Source: Leisingera sp. ANG-M7 (GTDB taxonomy: Bacteria > Pseudomonadota > Alphaproteobacteria > Rhodobacterales > Rhodobacteraceae). Taken from it: a stretch of 64,000 nt of DNA. Location: positions 124,001 through 188,000 of the forward strand of contig NZ_JWLI01000004.1 of NCBI RefSeq assembly GCF_000813965.1, in the 5' to 3' direction. The first letter of the stretch is position 1. Every line of letters begins with the position of its first letter. Positions 9,309 to 17,544 of the stretch are shown here, piece after piece. The position numbers and the translations under genes were made by a program. The notes below the pieces were generated by a model. That model was given only the letters and a program-made list of their open reading frames with translations. It made no database searches and was not told where the DNA came from.

Positions 9309-9324
9309 TTCTATATTTATCCCC

Positions 9325-10125
9325 ATGAACGAACAGCATAACCCCTGGTTTGACGCCACCGTCCAGCAGCTGAACGACCCGCAGAACCAGCGGGTCTGGT
9401 CGGTGATCGTGTCGCTGTTCGGCGATCTGGCACAGGACAAGGGCGCCCAGATCAGCGGCGGGGCGCTGACACGCATCATCACCCCGATGGGGATCAAGCC
9501 CGAGGCCATCCGCGTGGCCCTGCACCGGCTGCGCAAGGACGGCTGGATCGAAAGCGAACGCGCAGGCCGCGCCTCGGTCCACTACCTGACCGAATACGGC
9601 CGCAAGCAATCCGCCGCGGTCACCCCGCGGATCTACGAACGCCGCGCGGCTGTACCAGGCGAATGGCACTTGCTGATCGCAGAGGACGGCGCCGGCCAGG
9701 CCACCCTGGACGAGGTTCTGATGCTGCCCAGCTACGTGGCGGTGAACCGCACCACCGCTCTCGGCCGCGGCCCTGTACCGCAAAACCTGGATGACCTGCT
9801 GGCGGCGGGCGTCAGCTCCATAGCAGTGCCTGATTGGCTGAAATCACGCCTGTTCCCGGACCACCTCTGCGAAGCCTGTGCCACCCTGCAGCGGGACCTG
9901 CAGCAAATCTCTGCACCGCCCGCCGTCCTGACACCTGTGCAGACCGGCACCTTGCGGACCCTGATTGTGCACCGTTGGCGCCGCGTGGTCTTGCGCCACC
10001 CGGATCTGCCGTCCGGTTTCCACCCGGTGGACTGGACCGGCGAGTCCTGCCGCGCCCTGGTGTTCGCCCTGCTGGACCAACTGCCGCGCCCGGATCTGGC
10101 GGCCCTCGACAGCCTGTCCGAATAA
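9325..10125 (+). CDS. paaX: PaaX family transcriptional repressor
   Basis: A 266-residue protein of the PaaX family, which represses phenylacetate genes until phenylacetyl-CoA binds. The segment GGALTRIITPMGIKPEAIRV and the following ALHRLRKDGWIESERAGR form the winged-helix DNA-binding region characteristic of PaaX. The ATG at 9325 gives the usual N-terminus. The upstream frame to 9253 passes through a perfect hairpin and is unlikely. No Shine-Dalgarno sequence is visible (TTCTATATTTATCCCC precedes the ATG), so translation may be leaderless or weak. Having PaaX and a TetR regulator at one paa locus is unusual. Confidence 0.9.
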   Translation: MNEQHNPWFDATVQQLNDPQNQRVWSVIVSLFGDLAQDKGAQISGGALTRIITPMGIKPEAIRVALHRLRKDGWIESERAGRASVHYLTEYGRKQSAAVTPRIYERRAAVPGEWHLLIAEDGAGQATLDEVLMLPSYVAVNRTTALGRGPVPQNLDDLLAAGVSSIAVPDWLKSRLFPDHLCEACATLQRDLQQISAPPAVLTPVQTGTLRTLIVHRWRRVVLRHPDLPSGFHPVDWTGESCRALVFALLDQLPRPDLAALDSLSE

Positions 10126-10242
10126 GCACTGCCACCACCCGTCCGCCCGCGCCGCAACTGCCACCCTGATAGATCGCACCCGGCCCCAGGCGCAACCAAC
10201 CCGCTGAAAAATATATATAAATCCCATCACTGCGAAAAATCT

Positions 10243-10275
10243 CAGAAGAATCGGGGATTCTTCTGCTTTTCTGCT
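10243..10275 (+). terminator. Intrinsic terminator downstream of paaX
   Basis: CAGAAGAATC (10243-10252) and GATTCTTCTG (10256-10265) form a perfect 10-bp stem with a GGG loop, followed by CTTTTCTG. It lies about 120 bases after the paaX stop and before the tRNA gene. Confidence 0.8.
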
Positions 10276-10318
10276 TGACCCGGCTGGCGGCATTCCGTAA
10301 ATCGCCTCCACACAGAGC

Positions 10319-10395
10319 GGCGGAGTAGCTCAGTTGGTTAGAGCAGCGGAATCATAATCCGCGTGTCGGGGGTTCAAGTCCCTCCTCCGCTACCA
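10319..10395 (+). tRNA. tRNA-Met (anticodon CAT)
   Basis: A 77-base cloverleaf with encoded CCA. The acceptor stem GGCGGAG pairs with CTCCGCT, the first pair being a G-U wobble. The D arm includes GCTCAGTTGGTTAGAGC. The anticodon stem GCGGA/TCCGC has a loop of ATCATAA with CAT in anticodon position, and the T loop contains GTTCAAGTC. Lack of an initiator-type anticodon stem (three GC pairs) points to an elongator tRNA. CAT could also be a lysidine-modified tRNA-Ile, but the body resembles alphaproteobacterial elongator tRNA-Met. Confidence 0.93.
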
Positions 10396-10422
10396 CCCTT
10401 CCCGAAATGACAGAATGCACAA

Positions 10423-10440
10423 CAGCACAGTTTTGTGCTG
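10423..10440 (+). terminator. Possible hairpin downstream of tRNA-Met
   Basis: CAGCACA (10423-10429) pairs perfectly with TGTGCTG (10434-10440) around GTTT, 28 bases after the tRNA end. No T-run follows, so this is a weak terminator candidate. Confidence 0.35.
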
Positions 10441-10520
10441 ATGCGGACGCGTTTCATCTGCCGCACCGCGGTTTTTCCAGATGCTTCAACGGATGCGACC
10501 GCCGCGCAATCCAACCGCCC

Positions 10521-11504
10521 TCAGAACGGCCGCTCCTGATGCGGGGACTTGCCGAAATAGCGCCGGTAGACCTTGGCGAAATGGGTCTGGCTGTTGAAAC
10601 CCGAAGCCAGCGCCACATCGATTATCCGCATGTTGGTCTGCAACAGCAGGCTGCGCGCGTAGTCCAGCCGCAGCTTGGTGTAATAGACCTTGGGCGTGGT
10701 TTGCAGATATTTCGAGAACAGCCGCTCCAGCTGGCGCACCGACAGGCCAACCAGATCAGCAATACCGCCGGGGGTCAGCGGCTCCTCCAGATTGCTGCGC
10801 ATCAAGCCCAGCGCCGCGGCCAGTTTTTCGTGCCGCACGCCTGCGCGCCCGAATTCGGAAACCGTCTGGTCCTGGCTGCCCTTGCGGGCCGAGGAACACA
10901 CCATCAAGTCCGCAGCCGCAGTTGCTACATCCGAGCCGTGGTGGTCTGAAATCAGGTTCAGCATCATGTCGACCGTGGCGGTGCCGCCGGCGCAGGTGAT
11001 CAGCTTACCGTCGATGGTAAACAGCGAGCTTTTCACCTCCACATCCGGGTGCATCTCGGCCAAAGTGGCCCGCTGCGCCCAATGGGCCGAAGCCTGACGC
11101 CCGGACAAGAGGCCCGCCCGTGCCAGCGCCATGATGCCGCCGCCAAGCGCAACCATCGGCAGCCCCATGCGCTGCGCCTTCCTGACCCAGCCCAGCACCT
11201 TCAGAGAGATGCCCGGCTCCACCCCCTGGCCGCCGCAGATAAACACCATGCTGCCGCGCATCAGTTCAGGCAAGCCGCCATCGACGGCCACGCCCAGTCC
11301 GTTCGGGGCGGTAACCGGCAGCCCGTCCTCGCTCACCACGCGCCAGTCATAGCGCGCGGTCCCGTCATGCCTGCTCGCCGCCTCCAGCGCCGCCACCGCA
11401 CTGGACAGATCCAGCGGTGAGAAGGTCGGCAGCAGCAGAAAGATGCAGCGGCAGGCCGGAACGGCCTCAGCCGCTTGGGGGAGCGTTCGCATGGGTTTGG
11501 TCAT
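10521..11504 (-). CDS. GlxA/GbdR-like AraC family regulator with DJ-1/PfpI domain
   Basis: A 327-residue regulator with an N-terminal glutamine-amidotransferase-like sensing domain (DJ-1/PfpI fold, FLLLPTFSPLDLSSAVAALE) and a C-terminal AraC DNA-binding domain (LTPGGIADLVGLSVRQLERL, then DVALASGFNSQTHFAKVYRR). This architecture is that of GbdR, which activates dimethylglycine and glycine betaine catabolism in Pseudomonas. Its position just downstream of a dimethylglycine dehydrogenase-type gene on the same strand fits that role. I chose the ATG at 11504 because the frame upstream overlaps the previous gene out of frame, and GGGGAG lies about 12 bases before it. Ligand specificity is inferred from context. 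Confidence 0.85.
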   Translation of the reverse strand: MTKPMRTLPQAAEAVPACRCIFLLLPTFSPLDLSSAVAALEAASRHDGTARYDWRVVSEDGLPVTAPNGLGVAVDGGLPELMRGSMVFICGGQGVEPGISLKVLGWVRKAQRMGLPMVALGGGIMALARAGLLSGRQASAHWAQRATLAEMHPDVEVKSSLFTIDGKLITCAGGTATVDMMLNLISDHHGSDVATAAADLMVCSSARKGSQDQTVSEFGRAGVRHEKLAAALGLMRSNLEEPLTPGGIADLVGLSVRQLERLFSKYLQTTPKVYYTKLRLDYARSLLLQTNMRIIDVALASGFNSQTHFAKVYRRYFGKSPHQERPF

Positions 11505-11526
11505 GATATCCGCTCCCCGTCTTGGC

Positions 11527-14001
11527 TCAGGCGCGCATATTGGCGCCGTTGGCGTCATAGATCGGCGCGCCCAGCACTTCGGCGTCATACATCTCGCCCA
11601 GGATCTCGACCTGCAGCTTGGTGCCTGCCGCAGCGTGCTTCGCCGAGACATAGCCCATCGCCATGGATTTCTGCGCATGATGCGCGTAACCGCCGGAAGA
11701 GATGTAGCCGACCGCTTCGCCGTCCTTCAGGATCGCCTCGTCGTTGGAAACATCAATGCCGTCCACGTCGATGGTCATGGTGACCAGCTTGCGGCTCGGA
11801 CCGGCTTCGCGGGCCTTCAGCGCGGCCTCCTTGCCCACGAAATCCTTCTTCCAGTTGATGAAGACATCCATGCCGCTTTCCGCCGCGTCGAAATCGGGGC
11901 GGAAGTCCAGCGTCCAGACGCCCCAGCCCTTTTCCAGCCGCATCGACATCAGCGCCCGCGCCCCGTACCAGCGGTAGCCCTGATCGGCCCCGGCCTCCTC
12001 GATCGCCTCCGCCAGGCGCAGCAGGTACTGCGGCTTGCAGTAGATCTCATACCCCAGCTCACCGGAGAAGCTGATCCGGTTCAGGATCACCGGCACGCCA
12101 CCCACGAAGGTCTGGCGCAGATCGCGGAACTTGAACGCCTCACCCGACATGTCCTCGCGGGTGATCCGCTGCAGCAGCTGCCGCGATTTCGGACCCGACA
12201 GCGCAATGCCGTGCCAGTCGTCAGAGACATTCTGATAGGTCACATCCGCGGGCAGATCCTTCTCGAACCAGCGGCGGTGCGCCTCCTGCATGGCGCCGGA
12301 GCCGAACAGCATGAAATGCTCCTCACCCAGGCAGGCCACGGTCAGATCGCCATAAAGCTTGCCCTTCGGCGTCAGCATCGGCGTCAGCGTCAGGCGGCCC
12401 GGTTTCGGCACATACCCCGCCAGCACCCGGTCCAGATAGGCCCGCGCGCCTGCGCCCTTGAACTCATGCTTGGCAAAGTTGGCAACCTCGATGCCGCCCA
12501 CGGCCTCGCGCACCGCCTTCACCTCGCGCGCCACGTAATCATGCGAGCGGTTGCGCTCAAACGTCGGCTCCTCATGCGCATCCTCCGGCCCATCGGCAAA
12601 CCACAGCGCATTCTCCAGGCCAAAGCCCTGCCCCATCCGCGCGCCCTTGGCGACCAGCCGGTCATAGAGCGCGGTGGTCTTCTGCATCCGCCCCTTCGGC
12701 AGCGTCTCGTTCGGGAAGGTCATCACAAACCGGCGCTCATAGTTCTCGGTCGATTTCACGGTGCCCCAGTCGGGCGTCGCAAACTCGCCGAACCGCGCCA
12801 CATCCATCGCCCAGACGTCGATGGACGGCTCGCCGTCTATCATCCACTCCGCCATGGTCAGGCCCACACCGCCGCCCTGGCAGAAGCCCGCCATCACGCC
12901 CACGGCGCACCAGTAGTTCTTCATGCCCGGAACCGGGCCGATCATCGGGTTGCCGTCGGGGCCGAAGGTGAAGGGCCCATTGATCATATCCTTGATGCCC
13001 GCCTCGCCGATGGCCGGGATGCGCTCAAACGACATTTCCAGACGGTCGGCAATCCGGTCCAGATCGGGCTGCAGCAGCTCATGCCCGAAATCCCAGGGCG
13101 TGCCGCCCACCTTCCACGGCGTGCCCTTCGGCTCATAGGTGCCCAAGAGCATCCCCTGCCGTTCCTGCCGGAAATAGATGTTGGCCTCATAGTCGATCCC
13201 GGCCGGCAGACGGGTCGGGTGGTTGGCCACCGCGTCGATCTTGTCGGTGATCAGATAGTGGTGCTCCATCGGCTGCACCGGCAGGTTGATGCCCTGCATG
13301 TGGCCAACTTCCCGCGCCCAAAGGCCCCCGCAGTTGACGATATGCTCGGCGTTGATCACACCGCGCGGGGTCACCACGTCCCAGCTGCCATCGGCGCGCT
13401 GGGTGGTCGCGGTCACCGGCGTGTGGGTGAAATACTGCGCACCGTGCACCTTGGCCGATTTGGCAAAGGCATAGGTCGCGCCCGACGGGTCCAAATCGCC
13501 GTCCTGATCATCCCACAGCGCCGCGTGATAATGTTTCGGATCAATCAGCGGATGGCGCTCGGCCACTTCCTTGGGGCTGATGAATTCCTGGTTCAGACCC
13601 ATGTAACGCGCCTTAGAGCGTTCCCGCTTCAAGTAGTCATACCAGGTCTTGTTCGACGCCAGATAAAACCCGCCGGTGATGTGCAGACCCACCGAATGGC
13701 CCGAGGTCTCCTCGATCTCTTTATACAGATCGATGGTGTAGGACTGCAGGCGCGAGATGTTCGGGTCCGAGGAAATCGTGTGGATCTGCCCCGCCGCGTG
13801 CCAGGAGGAGCCGGAGGTCAGCTCATCCCGTTCCAGCAGCACAACATCCTTCCAGCCGAACTTGGCCAGATGGAACAGGATCGAGCAGCCAACAACACCG
13901 CCGCCGATGATCACCGCCTTGGCGTGGCTCGGCAGTTTCTTGTCTCCGGTGCTCTCCTCCTTGTGGATGTTGAGCGTCGATTGGGCAAAATTGTCTGACA
14001 T
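11527..14001 (-). CDS. Dimethylglycine dehydrogenase-type FAD/folate enzyme
   Basis: An 824-residue flavoprotein of the dimethylglycine/sarcosine dehydrogenase family, which oxidatively removes N-methyl groups and passes the one-carbon unit to tetrahydrofolate. The FAD-binding motif IIGGGVVGCS is at about residues 31-40. His68 in SGSSWHAAG corresponds to the flavin-attachment histidine of mammalian dimethylglycine dehydrogenase. The second half carries a GcvT-type aminomethyltransferase domain with ISFSGELGYEIY and a C-terminal barrel (GYISSGGYAHHAQKSMAMGY). The ATG at 14001 has GAGGACAAACCC upstream. The gene lies between the MttB-family gene and the GbdR-like regulator, which suggests a betaine/dimethylglycine module. 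The substrate (dimethylglycine, sarcosine or another N-methyl compound) is inferred. Confidence 0.88.
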   Translation of the reverse strand: MSDNFAQSTLNIHKEESTGDKKLPSHAKAVIIGGGVVGCSILFHLAKFGWKDVVLLERDELTSGSSWHAAGQIHTISSDPNISRLQSYTIDLYKEIEETSGHSVGLHITGGFYLASNKTWYDYLKRERSKARYMGLNQEFISPKEVAERHPLIDPKHYHAALWDDQDGDLDPSGATYAFAKSAKVHGAQYFTHTPVTATTQRADGSWDVVTPRGVINAEHIVNCGGLWAREVGHMQGINLPVQPMEHHYLITDKIDAVANHPTRLPAGIDYEANIYFRQERQGMLLGTYEPKGTPWKVGGTPWDFGHELLQPDLDRIADRLEMSFERIPAIGEAGIKDMINGPFTFGPDGNPMIGPVPGMKNYWCAVGVMAGFCQGGGVGLTMAEWMIDGEPSIDVWAMDVARFGEFATPDWGTVKSTENYERRFVMTFPNETLPKGRMQKTTALYDRLVAKGARMGQGFGLENALWFADGPEDAHEEPTFERNRSHDYVAREVKAVREAVGGIEVANFAKHEFKGAGARAYLDRVLAGYVPKPGRLTLTPMLTPKGKLYGDLTVACLGEEHFMLFGSGAMQEAHRRWFEKDLPADVTYQNVSDDWHGIALSGPKSRQLLQRITREDMSGEAFKFRDLRQTFVGGVPVILNRISFSGELGYEIYCKPQYLLRLAEAIEEAGADQGYRWYGARALMSMRLEKGWGVWTLDFRPDFDAAESGMDVFINWKKDFVGKEAALKAREAGPSRKLVTMTIDVDGIDVSNDEAILKDGEAVGYISSGGYAHHAQKSMAMGYVSAKHAAAGTKLQVEILGEMYDAEVLGAPIYDANGANMRA

Positions 14002-14055
14002 GGGTTTGTCCTCAGATCTGGGGCACAAGGCGGGAATTGCGGCAAACGGCACCCA

Positions 14056-14099
14056 GGGGGTGCACAAGTGGTGTACGGGGGGTGCACAGGGGGTGCCGG
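14056..14099. repeat. Four tandem 11-bp repeats upstream of the dimethylglycine dehydrogenase gene
   Basis: Units at 14056-14066 and 14078-14088 are identical (GGGGGTGCACA). Those at 14067-14077 (AGTGGTGTACG) and 14089-14099 (GGGGGTGCCGG) are degenerate. The array is 55-98 bases upstream of the start at 14001. The 11-bp period would put each unit on about the same face of the helix, so it may be a regulator-binding array. Confidence 0.7.
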
Positions 14100-14153
14100 G
14101 CCAATCCGGCATTTCCTGCATAAGCTGTGGAAATGGGTGAAGAGTTTCTTAAC

Positions 14154-15674
14154 TCAGTACCACGCATCCGGGATCTCCTCCTTGCGGCGGACAACATAGG
14201 CGGCCAGTTCCTCTTTCACCGCCTCATCCATTGGCGGCGCCTGATACTCGTTCAGCATCTGGTTCCAGCGCTCATAAGCGCGCTGGCGCATGTCCTTGGA
14301 CCCGCCTTCTTCCCAGCTCTCGACATTCTCGCTGTCGCTCAGCTTCGGCTCATAAAACGCGATCTGGTAGTTGCGCATGGTGTGGCCTGAACCCAGGAAG
14401 TGCCCGCCCGGCGCCACTTCGGCGTAGGCATCACGGGCCATCGCCTCGTCGCTGGTATCCAGTCCCTGGCTCAGCACTTTCTGGTAGGACCCCAGCCGGT
14501 CCGCATCCATGATCAGCTTCTCAAACCCGGTGCACAGCCCACCTTCCAGCCAGCCCGCCGAATGCAGCACAAAATTGGCCCCGGCCAGCATGGTGGAATG
14601 CATCGAGTCGGCGCTTTCATAGGCGGCCTGCGCATCCTCGATCTTGGACGCGGTCAGTGATCCGCCGCAGCGCAGCGGCAGCCCGGCGCGGCGGGCCAGC
14701 TGGCCGATGGCATAGTTCGACACCACCGGTTCCGGCATCCCGAATGTCGGCGCACCGGACTTCAGCGACATCGACGACAGGAAGTTGCCCAGCACAAACG
14801 GTGCGCCGGGACGGACGATCTGGGCAAAGGCGCAGCACATCATCGCCTCCGCCATCGCCTGCGCCACCGAGGCGGCAGTAGAGACCGGCCCCATGGCACC
14901 CGAGAGGATAAAGGGAACAACCACAATTCCCTGATTCCGTCCGCAATAGACCCTAATTGCCTCCGTCACCACCTTGTCCACCAAGAGCGGCGAATTGGTG
15001 TTCACATTGCCCATGATCACGCAGTTGTTGTCCATGACGTCGCTGCCAAAGACGATTTCGGCCATGTCGACACTGTCCTGCGCGCGGGACATCTCGGTGA
15101 TGGCGCCCAGATGCGGTTTGTCGCTCAGCGTCATATGGGCAAACAGCATGTCGAAGTGGCGCTTGCTCACCGGCACGTCGCAGGGCTCGCAGATCACAAA
15201 GCCGCCGTGATGCAGGTTCGGATGCATATAGGTGAGCTTCACCAGCTTCTCGAACGCGGCCATATCGCCATAGCGCCGCCCGCCCTCCAGGTCGCGCACA
15301 AACGGCGCGCCATAGATCGGCGCAAACACCTGGTTGTTGCCGCCAATGGTGACCGACCGCGCCGGGTTGCGGGCCAGCTGAGTAAATTCCCGCGGCGCCC
15401 TGGCGCAAAGCGACCGGATCCACTGCGCATCGGCGCGGATCGTGTCGCCGTCGATCCTGGCGCCGACCTCTTTCCATATCCTCAGCGCCTCCGGGTCGTC
15501 GCGGAAGGCAATGCCGACCTCTTCGAAGATCCAGTCAACCTGGGCTTCCAGCTTGACCAGCTTCTCCTCATCCAGAGCGTCAAAGAACGGCAGCGTGCGC
15601 TGGATCCAGGGCGAAGCCGGAGCGCCGGCGGGGGCAGTGTTTCTGTCACGGGATGCGCGGGCGCGTCGGGCCAT
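14154..15674 (-). CDS. MttB family (non-pyrrolysine) methylamine/betaine methyltransferase
   Basis: A 506-residue protein of the trimethylamine methyltransferase MttB superfamily (COG5598). Recognisable stretches are GGNNQVFAPIYGAPFVRDLE, NTNSPLLVDKVV, GNFLSSMSLKSGAPTFGMPE and AYAEVAPGGHFLGSGHTMRN. The frame has no in-frame amber codon, so it belongs to the non-pyrrolysine branch, whose known members (MtgB and relatives) demethylate glycine betaine, carnitine or proline betaine onto a corrinoid protein. No corrinoid partner is in the window. The start at 15674 has GGAGAG just upstream. It is divergent from a LysR gene and upstream of the dimethylglycine dehydrogenase-type gene, consistent with successive demethylations of a quaternary amine. 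The substrate is not established. Confidence 0.85.
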   Translation of the reverse strand: MARRARASRDRNTAPAGAPASPWIQRTLPFFDALDEEKLVKLEAQVDWIFEEVGIAFRDDPEALRIWKEVGARIDGDTIRADAQWIRSLCARAPREFTQLARNPARSVTIGGNNQVFAPIYGAPFVRDLEGGRRYGDMAAFEKLVKLTYMHPNLHHGGFVICEPCDVPVSKRHFDMLFAHMTLSDKPHLGAITEMSRAQDSVDMAEIVFGSDVMDNNCVIMGNVNTNSPLLVDKVVTEAIRVYCGRNQGIVVVPFILSGAMGPVSTAASVAQAMAEAMMCCAFAQIVRPGAPFVLGNFLSSMSLKSGAPTFGMPEPVVSNYAIGQLARRAGLPLRCGGSLTASKIEDAQAAYESADSMHSTMLAGANFVLHSAGWLEGGLCTGFEKLIMDADRLGSYQKVLSQGLDTSDEAMARDAYAEVAPGGHFLGSGHTMRNYQIAFYEPKLSDSENVESWEEGGSKDMRQRAYERWNQMLNEYQAPPMDEAVKEELAAYVVRRKEEIPDAWY

Positions 15675-15767
15675 GGGGCTCTCCATCTTCAGGCGTTGCA
15701 GCACAGTAAGGTCCTGAGCCGCGCTTGTGACGGTTGAAAAATCTGATGATTTGGATAACACACATTT

Positions 15768-16682
15768 ATGCAAGAGCTTTGGAAACTCCTCACTAGCCCC
15801 CGCCATCTGATCGTGTTCGAAGCCGCCGCCCGGCACGGTTCATTCACCCGTGCGTCGGAGGAATTGAACGTGCAGCAGCCTGCCGTCAGTGCGGCGATCA
15901 AGCAGATGGAAGCGTCTTTGGGCGTTATTTTATTCCTCCGCGGCCACCGAAAGGTGGAGCTGACGGGGGCGGGCATGCGGCTTTACACAGACGTCTCCAA
16001 AGCGCTGGAGGACGTTCTCGCCTCAGCCAAGGCCGTGCGGCAGTTCGGGAGGAATGACCATGTGACGCTCAACTGCTCCTCCGCTTTTGCATACTACTGG
16101 GTGATGCCAAGACTGGCCCAGCTGCACGAGGTGCACCCCGATATCGATCTGCGGCTGCAAAGTTCAGACCGGGAACCGGATATCAACACCGAAGGCATTT
16201 CACTGGCGGTGCGGCGCGGGGACGGCAATTGGCCGGACTGCCATTCGGCCCTGATTGCACCTGAGGTAATCTTTCCGGTGGCCAGCCCGCGGGTAATGGC
16301 TTCGGCTGTCAACCTGGCGACGGTGCCGAACCTGTTGCATGAGCGGCTGATCCATCTGGAGGAACCGATCCGGGAGCGTCCCCGGTGGCAGCAATGGTTC
16401 GCCCATTTCGGGGTCACAGGCCGGCTGCCTGCCGCAGGCCTGCGCCTCAACGATTATGCGCTGGTCCTTCAGGCGGCGATTGCCGGCGAGGGCTTTGCCT
16501 TTGGCTGGCAGCACGTGACCGAGCCGCTGATCAAACAGGGACTGCTTGCGGCGCGCAAGGACTGGTCCTGGACCACCGGATCAGGGTTCTACCTGGTGTG
16601 GTCCAAGACGCAGGACCTGGTTCCTAATGCAGAACTGGTGCGGCAATGGCTGCTGGAAATGGCCCAGCCCGGGTCCCCGTGA
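15768..16682 (+). CDS. LysR family transcriptional regulator (GcvA-like)
   Basis: A 304-residue LysR-type regulator. The helix-turn-helix is near the N-terminus (GSFTRASEELNVQQPAVSAAI) and the substrate-binding domain follows, with the RRGDGNWP stretch typical of GcvA-like members. It is divergent from the MttB-family gene with 93 bases between the starts, a usual layout for a regulator of its neighbour. It converges with sitD, and only one base separates the two stop codons. The inducer is unknown; a methylated amine would fit the context. Confidence 0.88.
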   Translation: MQELWKLLTSPRHLIVFEAAARHGSFTRASEELNVQQPAVSAAIKQMEASLGVILFLRGHRKVELTGAGMRLYTDVSKALEDVLASAKAVRQFGRNDHVTLNCSSAFAYYWVMPRLAQLHEVHPDIDLRLQSSDREPDINTEGISLAVRRGDGNWPDCHSALIAPEVIFPVASPRVMASAVNLATVPNLLHERLIHLEEPIRERPRWQQWFAHFGVTGRLPAAGLRLNDYALVLQAAIAGEGFAFGWQHVTEPLIKQGLLAARKDWSWTTGSGFYLVWSKTQDLVPNAELVRQWLLEMAQPGSP

Positions 16683-16683
16683 C

Positions 16684-17544
16684 TCACACGGTTCCGGAGG
16701 TTTCCCTGGCGCGCTGCATCGAGGTTTTGCGGGTCAAATACAGGCGCCGCACAAAGGCAAGGATGAACAGCGCACTCAGGATCAGCACGATGGTCGGTGC
16801 CGGGGCGCTGTCGAGGAAGAAGCTGGCATAGGTTCCCGCCAGCATCGAGACCATGCAGACCAGAACCGAGACCCAGAGCATGGTTGAGAACTTGCGCACC
16901 ACCAGGAAGGCAATTGCGCCAGGCGCGATCAGCAGCCCGATGGCCAGAATCAGCCCCGCCGCCGACAACGTCGCCACAATGGTCAGCGACAAGGCCGCCA
17001 GCAGCCCGTAGTGCAGAACCGTGACCGGCAGGCCGGAAGCCTGCGCCTGCGCGGGGTCGAAGCTGTGCAGCAGCAGGTCTTTCCACTTCAGGACCAGCCC
17101 GGCACCGACCACCAGAGAGATGATACCGGCGGTCCACAGCTCATCAGGCTCCACGCCCAGCATATTGCCGAACAGGATGTGGTCGAGGTGCGCGTTGGTT
17201 TCTATCGAGACGTAAAGCACGATGCCCAGCCCGAACATGCCGGAAAACACCACCCCCATCACCGTATCCTGCTTGACCCGGCTATTACCGGACAGAAAGC
17301 CTGTGGCGACCGCACAAAGCATACCGGCGGCAAAGGCCCCGATGATCAGCGGCAGGCCCACGATATAGGCCAGCACGATCCCCGGCAGCACTGCATGGCT
17401 GACGGCATCCCCCATCAGCGCCCAGCCCTTCATCACCAGGAAACAGGACAAGAGTGCGGTCGGGACAGAGACGATCAGAGAGATCAGAAAAGCGTTCTGC
17501 ATGAACGCGAACTGGAACGGCATCAGCAGCGTATCGAGGTCCAT
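16684..17544 (-). CDS. sitD: Manganese/iron ABC transporter permease SitD
   Basis: A 286-residue inner-membrane permease with about eight hydrophobic segments, of the ABC-3 family that moves Mn, Fe or Zn. It includes the typical WALMGDAVSHAVLPGIVLAY coupling segment. The start at 17544 overlaps the sitC stop by one base (TGATG), so the two are translationally coupled. A GTG at 17547 is a less likely start. Last gene of sitABCD. Confidence 0.92.
   Translation of the reverse strand: MDLDTLLMPFQFAFMQNAFLISLIVSVPTALLSCFLVMKGWALMGDAVSHAVLPGIVLAYIVGLPLIIGAFAAGMLCAVATGFLSGNSRVKQDTVMGVVFSGMFGLGIVLYVSIETNAHLDHILFGNMLGVEPDELWTAGIISLVVGAGLVLKWKDLLLHSFDPAQAQASGLPVTVLHYGLLAALSLTIVATLSAAGLILAIGLLIAPGAIAFLVVRKFSTMLWVSVLVCMVSMLAGTYASFFLDSAPAPTIVLILSALFILAFVRRLYLTRKTSMQRARETSGTV

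Noticed and set aside
11443-13998. 851-codon plus-strand frame opposite the dimethylglycine dehydrogenase gene
   Set aside because: Antisense shadow of a gene with strong FAD and GcvT motifs.
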